Below the pieces are notes generated by a model. The model ran no database searches and was not told the DNA's origin. It saw only the letters and a program-made list of their open reading frames with translations. A DNA stretch of 64,000 bases from Telmatactis stephensoni. Its lineage: Eukaryota > Cnidaria > Anthozoa > Actiniaria > Isophelliidae. The DNA lies in the NCBI GenBank assembly GCA_029948255.1, contig JALIZF010000964.1:1-64000 (forward strand), read 5' to 3'. The position numbers and the translations under genes are program-made. Below are positions 33,901 through 45,900 of this stretch, piece by piece (within the stretch, counting starts at the first letter, position 1; every line of letters starts with the position of its first letter).

Positions 33901-36900
33901 CACACTGTCAACTGATGAAGAACGTAAGTTATAACAAATGAGTTTTATGCACAATATATAGTTCCACTAGTAGTTTTACATTACACAGGCTCGAAAACAC
34001 GATGAATTTTTTTTCTCAACTTGGTTTGCATACAACTGTGCGCGCAACATCGAATTGCCTACCTCTCCAACAGTTTGCGCAACAGTTACAGGTTTAAGAT
34101 CGATTTCTACTTCTGCACCTTTTCTGTAACGTTGCGAGCAACATCGCAGGGATAAGTGAACAAGGTGCAACTTTGTTAAGCGCAATGTTGAAGAAAACGT
34201 TAAATTGTGTGTCGTGGCTTTTAGTCTGCAAAGACAAACACCCCATATCACGCGCCGTAAATTGAGTCTCGCCGGCTACGCATAATTTCGCAAGTGTTTT
34301 TTCTCTTGTATTTTTCTCCTCTACCAATAATTCAAACAAAAACAACTTAACATTTTATTTTCCTTAAACTGGCTGATATTCATCGAGAGTTTTGGAATAA
34401 AACTTGTGGATTGGTGCTCAAACACGATATTGCATCAACTTCGTTTTTGTTTGATACAAAGCGTGCTTTTAAAACTGGATAGATGCACGATAATTGTGCA
34501 CTAATTTCTACAGGTATTGTCATTTTCAGTTGTCCCAGCAGCTCCAAAGAACGTCAAGGCACGTCAAAGCGAGGCAAAGACGTACTTAATATCGTGGAAT
34601 AAAGTTAACTCACTAGCGGTTCGTGGGTTTGTTCTTGGTTACCGAGTGAAACTGTTACGCCTTACCTTGGTCGATGGCCTCAATACCTTTATCACCATAG
34701 GAACCAAGATTATATCCACACAAAATACGTCTGTTCTGCTGGGAAGGCTTAGACCCAATGCTATCTATCAAATCAGGGTAGCTTTTTTCACGAGAAAAGG
34801 CAATAGCTCCTATTCAAAACCTGCTATCATTAAAACACCAGGTAATATACATCCATCAATATACATCTAATCACCTCCTTTCTAAACTGTGGAAAATGCC
34901 ATCTATCGAATACTTAATAAATAGATTCTATTTTGCTGTGCATCTGTACTTTATAGCTATATGCACAAACTTTGACCCTTTCACAATCATCGAACCTAGA
35001 AGCTGAGACCGAAATGGCTCCTGGGGTACACTAGTGATATATGGATTTTCATGTTTAAATCTGTGAACTCGCTGCATAATCATGTATGGAATACCAAAAA
35101 TTTGTCCCAGTTGCTATTTGAAACGTCCACGTGCATGCGCCTCTTTAAAATTATCTCATCACTCATCTTGGTTGCTATGGTAAACTTATCTCATCAATAG
35201 ATTCCCAATGTTCAATTCGATCACAGCTTCTATGCTTTGAAGGGTCAATGTTTGTGCAAATAGGTATCGATATTTATCGAAATATCTCGACCAATCAGAG
35301 CGCGCGTAAGATTTTGTGACGTCATCTGTTCGTGTGTACTTGAATCGGACACGCGTAATATAGAAATTATTATACATACTATAGCAATGATTGGTCTACA
35401 GTCATCTGCCTTTAAAGACAACTGTGCAATTATCAAATTTTAGAACATACCATGCATGATGAAATGCGCGTTCTGATTGGCCAAAAGACACGTGTTGTAT
35501 TCTCTATGATAGCACACAGCACGAGCGCGCACTTTTTTAAACTTTCGTAACGCACAAAATAAATAGAAAACTTTGACAGTATTCAGAATATTTTCTAGGG
35601 ATATAATACCATATTTTTGTGTTACTACAGTTGTCACATGAATTGTTTTAATATTTTCAGGAGAAACTCCTTGTGATTTTGTAAAATGTCTCAATCATGG
35701 AATCTGCTTGATGGAAGATCGATTACTGTGTAACTGTTCTAGCCGACATTTTGGCAGAGTTTGTCAGCATTATTCATTAGGTACGTTGACTATTTTTTCT
35801 TTGTAGTGGCTATTTCCTTCAAAACCGAACTCAAAACTTACCTTTTTAAATTAGCTTTTTGTTTGTAGATTTATTTTAAGATCCTTTTAATCCTAGCGCC
35901 TAGAACAGACTTGAATAAGCGCTATAAAAATTATATTATTATTATTATTATTATTATTATTTAACAATTGACTATCCCTTTAACAACCCAAAGAACAAGA
36001 ATTCATTCAATAATATGTTTTGTACCTGTCCATAGATCGACAGAGAAACGTTCTGTGTTCAAGTCCCATGGTCGAGATGGTCAACATAGGGAATTCTTTA
36101 ACAAGAGCTACTAAAGTCTACAAGTCACAAAGGATTGTTATTAAGACTAATATCACAACACATTGTATGGCTAACGTATCCACTCTTATTTCGTGGCATG
36201 TTTCTCCAGTAGGAACGAACAAAGTTGTATATAAGTCGATTACTGGAAATACACTGACAATTCGTACACGAACCCTCAAATACGGTCGATATAAGATAAA
36301 TGTTACTGTCCAAATGGCCGGGCTTCCTGTGTCAAATAATACGATTGGCTATATTCATGTTAGAGCAAGCCCTTTAGTAGCTACCATCGAAGGTGGTTCA
36401 TATGTCAGAATAATGCACAGTCATAACGTCACTTTAAATGCTTCTGAGTCTGTGGATCCAGACACTGACTCATCTAGAGGTTTATCATTCACCTGGATGT
36501 GTTGGTCGTCTAACGACTCCTTCCCCGCTTACACTGCATTAGAGTTTCCAGCAATAGACTACACATCATCCCCTAGAAACACCCCATGGTACAATCAAGG
36601 TGGTTGCTATGGTAACGGTGCGGGCATACTACCAGAGTATGGACCAGTTCTTGTGTTAAAGACATCTCTTATGAAGACTAATAGTGTTTACAATGTGATG
36701 GTTATGGTTAAAAAGGGACAAAGAGAAGCCAAGTTTGTACAGACAGTTGAGGTGGTACAGAAAAATACTTCTAGGATATCAATAAGGTAAAAATACTGTC
36801 ACGTGACAGTCATAACTGTCATAACTTTTTAGAGCAGACTCTGTATGCATGGAAAACCTGCCGTACTGATATACTGTACGGTACACTACGGTAGTAAAAA

Positions 36901-39900
36901 TACAGCCAATCGGGGCGACCTGCACTTCTCAGAAGATTTCATCCAATTGGTGGGCCACCCGAGAATCTAAACAAAAGAAACTTTTGAGAACGACAATTAC
37001 AACAATAGATTCTTTAATTTGTTCTATGAAACCATTTAGATGACCTTACGAGAAGTTACAGATTACCTGAGGATCATATGATGATTATTTGATGATATAT
37101 ACACAGTAACGCTTGTCTCTCAAATATGTTATAATTAAAGGTGTACTGACATATATCGTTGCTGTGCAACGGTTGCTATGCAAAATAGGGCATTCTTTTG
37201 GCCGGCAAAATTGAATAGGCACACGCGCGCTCGTTTTTGGCGGGAATCATTTGACTTCCGGTAGAGCGACGAACACCTGACAAAAAGGACTCGCTTTCGT
37301 TCTTATTGCGCATGCCCGTTACACTTTACTTCCGGTTTATTTAAAAAGCTATAATCTTCAGCGGATTTCATCAGAACGCAGTGTTTTTTCAATGTTTATA
37401 TTCTTTACAGCCTTTTCTTCAAAGCCGATCATGGGATTTGCAAAAAATTAAGAAATACGACAGTTATTGGTATAAGTCGCTCATTTTTGACGTTCAAAAA
37501 ATTCTAAAAGGCTTATTTGGGAATCATTTTTAAAACCCATGCTCGATTCTATGCACCTTGGCCTCAAGATTAAAATAATGCATTTTAAATTCTCAAATAT
37601 ACAGTGCTGAAAAATATAGCTTTTTTCTGTATCTATGACGTCACATGATGACGTCAGGCAATGGCGTCATAAAATGCGAACGTTTTCTGAGGGAAGACAA
37701 ACTACAAAATATAAAAGCGATATGACAATTTGGTGACATTTTATAGAATTTTCAAATTTCCCAAGCAACGGGCCATTTTTATATGTCAGTACACCCTTAA
37801 TAATAATACTAAACGCCTGACACGAATGAACTGCACCAATAAAAGTAGTCCTCTATTGATGCATTATAGTTATTTCCGATCTGTAAAGCTGAGTTATTAT
37901 AATCTATTTTAGTTGTCTGAAGAACTGTCGATCTGTTGTGGACCCAAAATCCAAGTTGGCCTTAATTTTATCCTGTGATGGTCTTCCTTGTAAAGACGAT
38001 CTGCGATACACATGGTCAGCGTACTATGGTAGTCAAGGCGACCATACAATATGGCAACCAATACCTGGTATGGAGAATCTCCTTGAGACGCCGTTGACAT
38101 CACGAACGTTTATTATAAAACCCTTCAGTTTGAAGGAAGGGCTCCTTGTACGCGTGGAGCTGAAAGTTAAACACCAAGATACCACAGAAGAAGTGTCATC
38201 GTTTACATTCACTACAAACACTAGACCAAGAAATGGATGCTGTGTGGTTGAACCATCTGAAGGGTTCGCACTGAAGACGGTGTTTTACTTTTACTGCTAC
38301 AACTGGACTGACCAGCATCAACCAATCAGCTATACGTTCTCGTACATGACACCAGATGGAATGAACAACATGTTACAGAAAGGCTTGTTACCTTACCTAC
38401 GTGTATCTCTTCCTCCAGGGAACATCAACATTAGTGTACAGATTAGTGACTCGTTTGGCACCTACGTTACTGTCTACAACCTTGTTAAGGTAATCACCAT
38501 AAGATTGCGACCATCCTAGTTAGTGACCAATGTACAGACCTGGTTCATCCATGGTGACACAAAAGCACAAGCAATATACGCAGACTCAGTAGCAAGCACT
38601 GTTAATGAGCAGTACACTATGCTTATGTCGCTGATGTGAACAAGGCTGAAGCTATTTGAATTGACCCCCAGTGTTGTGGTCACCCTGCCCCACACTTACT
38701 ACTTTTGATTTATCGAGAAGTTGAACAAATAGTTAAAAGCTCTTGCAGGCGACAGCGTAAGTGACTGCGACTATTTTTTTGAATACAAGCGTTGTAGGCT
38801 TTTGGTTTTTGTCGTAAGCGACGTCTCAACGGTAGTGTTTCGGTGATACGCCAGAAATCATGTTACTGTAACCATTTAAAATAAACAAGCTTTACGCTAG
38901 CGGCCTTTTGTTCTAGTTGCAGTGGATTATGAGATTCCATTCTCGTGAGTGACTAGTCTTTTGTTGCGGCGACTTTCTCGAGAAATTCGAAAAAAGATAA
39001 CTTCCCAGCTATGCTTGCACGCGCGAGTATTTTGTTGATTTTTTGTAACTTTGCTTATCTTTCCTAAGGTTAAAACAGAGAATGTTCCCCTGAAAACAAT
39101 GGTAGACAAAACAAGCAATCTAATTATAGGAAAGACAAGCAAATTCAAGCGATTTCTAAAGAGAAACGACACTAAAGAAGCCCTCCAGCTTTGTAGAAAT
39201 GTTTTACAAATGATACAAGATCAAAAAGCAGAATTTAATGCAGCGAGAGCCAAGAAGGTAAGTATGAGTGAAATGGATACTGCAGTGACATGAATGGGAA
39301 GGGCAGGGTAGGAAGACTGTAATCGTCTAATCCTATACACCGAAATTACCAAAACTATAAAACTACATATCAAACACGAACCCAGCTATCCGATCGTCCT
39401 TGTTGACTTCGTGAAACTTTCTTTGCAGTTGCCAAAACTAAGACCACAGCCGTAAAGTCCATAAATTAATTTACCCATGCATACTCCTTTTCGGTGTATT
39501 CGTCGTTCGACAACCTTTTCGAACTGGTCCTATTAAAGCTTGACAATCGACGTACCAGTTTAATTGTGTTTTCAGATCAAATCAACGATTATTAAAGAAT
39601 TGGCAGCGCTTGAGCTACAAACTGTGGAAGAAGTCAGTGACACATCAGTGGTTATCGCTCAAGCTACGGCAGACATGGAGGACATGAACCAAGATGTACA
39701 GGTTAACAATAAAATGATAGAAACTCAGCCCAGTGAATTTCTTAACTGAACTTACTAGTTGACTTGTAAAATACTGGTTGGCTCGGCAGTGCTTTGAACG
39801 TCTCGAGGCCCAGCTTGCGAAGAAAGTGTTGCCTTTGCAACTCTTTCTGAAAATATATCAGTTTGGATAGCACAATGTCTACACTTCACGTAAACCTTAC

Positions 39901-42900
39901 TTGGTGAAACACCTCTGTTCATCATGAGTAGGGAGTTTCGTGGTCTCACAAAAATAATTGGAGCCCAGCTAGTGTATTGTGTGGACCGTTCCACGTCTGT
40001 GGTAAACATGGCTAAATCTATATCTTTATCTTTATACTTCAATTTTATCGATCCATATAGGTCAAAAGAAAAAAAGTAGTTAACACGGGATTGAGTCCAA
40101 ACATTATTAATATTTATTATGCGATTCTACAAAGAACGCACACAATATGCACAAGAACGCGAAAAATATGAGACTTTATTAAGTCAGTAACATTTGATTG
40201 GCTTTCCGTTGTCATGTCGCGCACTTATCAAAGTTAAAAAATTGCATGCGGCTCGTCAAAATACACAGTGACTCGTACGTATAATAATGCATAGCCGTAT
40301 TACCTGATTAGTCGACGAATATCCTATATATAATAATTTTGTGATTTTTTAAAACAGGAAAACGCTGCCAAGGCCATTGTAAAGATGGTGTTAGTATTGG
40401 AAAACAGTGACATCAAAAATATAGACGATCTACGCACTTTGTCACGTGGTACAAAGGGGCTGTTATCAGCGCTGGCCAACTCTTTACGTTTTTCATCTTT
40501 CAAAGCTCAATACGTTGATAAAGTCTTGAAGTCAAGAGACAATAAAGTCAAAAAATTCAACAAAGATTTATCGCTGACTCTCATGAACACGACCAATAAG
40601 CTGGCTAAAGTAATGTTGGCTTATACTGTGGCTGGTGAAAAGCCGACACTAGTGACAGCAGGAGAATCGTTATCGTTACTTGTTTCTCGTCAAGTACCAT
40701 CGTTGGTGTCTGGTTCAATGTTACATAACATGGGCGCTTCTTTTACATTCCCCGATGACCCTTCTATATTTGGTCAAGATACCAACTTTGTGGATATTCA
40801 GGTAAAATACATTTTCAAAACGAATTTCTTTCTATGGAAAGCCTTTAAAATGAGTAGCTTGTGTTCATACCATATGTAGACGAACAGTTAGAATAACTAT
40901 CATGCGCACAGTACTTTAATTCGATTGCGCACGGTTATCAGGGCGAGTTTGGTATATTTTAACCAACCAAAATACACACGGTGAGACCAATCGAACCAAA
41001 AGTTTTCTAGCCTGCATGACTGGGACTAGAAGAGCGGGAACTGGGAAGACAAGAGTTAAGAAGGGTTACTTCCCCTTCCTTTTCCCCTCAGCGCCATCTA
41101 CGCAAGCTAAAACTTGTCCGATTATTATGTTTATTCATCGTTCCATTTTTCACTGTGGCAATGTGGCTAGCCTGCATGCGTTTGTGTTTGAGACGTATCG
41201 GGAAAAATTTTTTTTTCCTGATTTTGTTGAAAAATTTAATCTTTTATCCTTTCATTTCAATTTGCTAAAAAGTAAAACAAATCAAGAGAATATTTCAGTT
41301 CTAGAGGCTCGCATAACTTAGTAACCAAGCAAGTTTAGACTGAAGGTGCGCGCGCGTCTCAAAAGGCAGGAAAACAATGTTAATTATCATAATTGACGTT
41401 TCTCTTCAACAGTTCGTGTACTCCAATTTCACTACCTTTTCCTGGGACCTAACGTCCCCTCGAGTGACCTCCATTGTAGCCGGTCTTGAAACCAAAGACA
41501 GTCATGGACGACACATCGTCATGACAAACCTTACTAAAGACATCACAATGACACTTCCTCAACGTGTCCAACTACACCATGTCCAGAATGACAGTTTTAC
41601 TGTGGAATTTGGACGCACTGTTTATCACAAGGTGAATATCAAACACAATGATATCACCTCGAGTATCACCATTTTGCCTACTGATAACAAAACCTTGCTG
41701 GTTTTTTCCGTCGGTTACCAAGCCAGACCAACAAAAGATGAAGATTATAGATATACATCACCATATAACCTGGTATATGCTGCTAAAAGACCTGGAAAGT
41801 ATTTTATTGGTGTTCGAGTTGGACTGGACGTTAAGAACCCTCGCTACGTTGTACCTGAAAGGGTTTCATATAAAGTACAAGTTACAGCGTCTGCTTGCTT
41901 GTTTTGGTCGCCAGTTAAACAAGAGTGGATTTCTGATGGCTGCAAAGTAGGTTGAAACCATTTTTACGTTACTCTTTAATGGTTTGTTTAATGGTCAGTC
42001 ACAATGGTCGTAGCAAAGTGGATCGTTCTCAAGTTGTTTCTCGAAATAGATTATTACTGTGTCAGAATGCATCTTGTAATACATTATTAGAAGCATTTTT
42101 AATGTTTTGCAGCAAGATGCATCTTGTTCTGCAACTTTGCGCACAACTAGCTTGAGGACGGAGCTAAACTTTCTCTTTAAAAAGGCAGTTAAAAAAAAGA
42201 AGTTTAGAAGTTCAATTCTGTTTTCTGCTACAATTGCATTCAACGTTGTGCGCAACAGATGCGGCAGGGATGGGCAGACAACGCCATTCTGTTTTTGTGC
42301 GCAAATTCGCAAGAAAGGTTACATCGTATATCTGGGATTTTATGATAGTTGGTACAATTTATTGATTTATTCACTTGGACTTTATGTAAACTCTTATCAA
42401 GCTGCGTTTGTTCAAACTAGATTTCTGATATTTTTGTAGGTCAGCCAAAATGCAACGAGTGACTTGTCAGCAGTTACATGTATGTGTAATCATCTGACAT
42501 CCTTTGCATCACAACTGTACGTGGCTCCAAATCCAATAGATTTTGACAAAGTCTTTATTGAATTTACTCGTATTCCTGAGACTGGCAATGTTGCTGCTTT
42601 CATTGTGTTGGGATGTTTGTTTGTTTTGTATGTTCTTGGTGTCTTGTGGGCGAGAAGACAAGATAAACATGACAAGACTAAGGTAAATAAGTAGTATAAC
42701 TCATACAAAATCGCCCCAAATTTTGCGGCGAAGAAATATGTTTTCAAAAACCCGTGAAATACACTTTAGGCAGTACTACACTCTAATTCCTTCGTTTTCT
42801 ATCGTATTTATATGACTATTGCACTCTGTAACTAGTACACTTTGTTTTACGATTCTAAATTTGTCTATAAAGTCAAAAATACTACTGCGTAGTTTGTCTT

Positions 42901-45900
42901 GTAGATTGGTGTCACTCCATTTCTAGGAGTCCTTTCAAACTATGCGTACCGCTATCAAGTATTTCTAGCTACAGGAGTATGGAAGAATTCAGGAACCACT
43001 GCTAATGTCTATATCATTCTTCATGGTGATCAGTCGTCCAGCCAAGCTATCCATCTTCATAATCCATCCTGCATTCCATTCTCACGAGGGAATATCGATG
43101 AGTTTGTGTTGTCGTTCAGGAACAACTTGGGAACGATAAAGAAAATACGAATTTGGCATGACAACACTGGTGACAATCCTTCCTGGTACGTAAGTCATGT
43201 TATCATAACATCACTAACAGAACACCACAAATCAACCTTTATATTCCAACAATGGCTTGCTGTTGAAAAAGGTGCTGGCTTTGTTGATCGCACTAAAACT
43301 GCTTCTACAAACGATGAACTTACTAGCTTCAAGACATCCTTCTATGGACAGCTCTCCGACAAGATAGCAAGTGATCATGTTTGGTTTTCGGTCTTTGCTA
43401 AAGTTCCTGCTTCAGTTTTTACGAGAGTCCAGCGTGTGACATGTTGTTGGTCTGTTGTTCTGAGTATGATGCTTGTCAGTGCTATGTTTTATGAGTTTGG
43501 TCCTCAGCAATCAAACAAGACCGAGCTGTCAATCAAAATTGGATCAATACGTTTAAACCTACGTCAACTGATTGTTGCAGTAGAGAGCACATTGATTGTT
43601 GCTCCTATACATATACTTATTGCATGGATATTCCAACATGTTCGTCCTGACCCAAGTCATCTCAAGATTAGTCATAAATATTCCATCACGCGTCCACCAA
43701 AAGGAATAACCCCACCCCTCCCCCCTAAAAGTAAGCCCAAATGTCGCGCGGTTCTTCCAAGATGTTTTATTGGTGTTGCGTATTTCCTGTGTGTGGTATC
43801 CATACTCACATCATCCTTGTTTATTGTGTTCTACTCGCTACAGTGGGGTAGTGAAGTAACAAAGCAGTGGTTGATATCCATTGTCATGTCACTATTCATG
43901 GACATCTGTATAACTAAACCAGCCAGCCTAGTGCTTTTTGTAGTCATTGGAGTCCTGCTATTGAGTCGTAAAGCATTTATAAAAGTTGATCGTTCTACAA
44001 GCCACGAACCCAACCGTGGTTCAGTACTTATTTTAGACGATGTCCGATTCCAGAGTGACGATAGTCAATCCACACACACTAAAACCACTCAAGTTACCCA
44101 GCCAAATCCACCATCAAGGCAACAACTGTACAATGCAAGACGTTTGCAAGTCATGAATCAAAGATTACAGCATTGGTTTATTGACTTAGTCATCTTCATC
44201 ACATACCTGTGGCTTTTATGCGTTGTAGCGTATGGAAGTCGTGATAAGCATATGTTTACAACAACGTCTACCATACAAAATGTTTTTCAAGGAGAAAAGG
44301 TGAGGACGTAAAAAGGTTGGCACAACTAGGAGATATTTTGCTTGGACATGATATTTGGGACTTGTAGCAGGAATAATTCCTTCGTGTGTGCTGCGTGGTT
44401 TGTATGTTTGTTTGTTAAAACCTGTATTGTGAACACAAAAATCTGTCCCTGTTTCTGAACAAGGCATATGCACATAAATTCAAATGGTGTCAATTATTTG
44501 GCGCGGAATGTTACGCGAATAGCCTGGATTCCATGCAGAAGAATTTTTTCCTGAAATACTAATTTGGCGCCAAGCGAGAGTTGAGGATGTGCTTCGATTC
44601 GTGCTCACCAAATCAGTATTTCACGAAAAAAATCCCCCTGGAACCCAGGGTATTGCGTGAAGCGATTGTATTCGTAAACTAAGACAGACAATTAAAATGT
44701 GCCCACTTGTCACTTGACATGCTATACACCAAACAATGCTAGATTTGACTTTGTTGTGTTTTAGTTTGAAAGGTTTTCTGGTTTCTGGAAGTGGACTAAT
44801 GACGTTCTTGTCCCTGGTCTGTATAAAGACGGTAAAGCAGACAAAAACCAATCGTTATACACCAATAATGGTGACTCGGTACTGGTTGGTATACCAAGAA
44901 TCATCCAGAAAAGACTGATTCCAGGTATACTTGATCAGTTTGTATAAGCACACTAGGTACGTCTACACTAGTTCAGATAAATTTGAAAACATCTTTTTTT
45001 CTTTGTGTTCGCACCTTAAATTTCAGTGTGGAAGGGGGGCTTAACAAGATGTGTTTCCAAATCTATCTCAACTAGTTTGGATGTAGCCCATCAGTGATGT
45101 AATGCTCATTAGCAGTGATTGTACATGAGAAATGCAATATTAGTATCTATATGCCTACGTATGAATAAGTGATTCAAGAATGCTACTTACCAAGATCTTT
45201 AAGGCAAATATTTGAATTGTGTTTTAGGGATGTGTAGTGTAGCCAAGGAGTTCAAGTTTATCTTCAACAACCACTGTAGATTACAATACGCGTCTCCACT
45301 AGAAGAAAAAAGGACCTTTCTTCCATGGTGGCAGCAAACAAACAACTCTCTTTGTAATCTAACAACAGGTTTTCAGAAGGCCTGGAAGTACTCGTCTTCT
45401 AGTGGTAGCTTCATGTGGAGTTACATCGATATATTGCGTATGTATCCCAGTGGTGGGTACACAGCTATGATGGGACACACCCTAGAGCACGCTACTCAAA
45501 CACTGGTCCAACTTAAGGTCTACAACTGGATTGATACTAATTCAGCAGCTTTGTTTGTGTTCTTTACGCTGTTTAACCCTCACACATCACTCTTTAGTAA
45601 TGTTAAAATCACAATCGAAGTGAGTTCTGTTGGGACGTTACGAAGGAACACCATGGTAGATGTCATTCATGTTTACGATATTGGAGTTGGTTATGATGTC
45701 ATCGTCTTGATCTTCCACTTACTATTACCATTAAGTGTTGTGTATTTCTTTATTAACCAAGTCATCAAAGTCAAACGTGATGGTGTAATTACTTATTTCT
45801 CTGTGGTGTTTAACTGGGTGGAGTGTTTTCAAATTGCTTTTGCCAGTGCTTGGATAGTCATCCATATCTACAAGATGGTACTAGTAGACCTAATCAGTAA

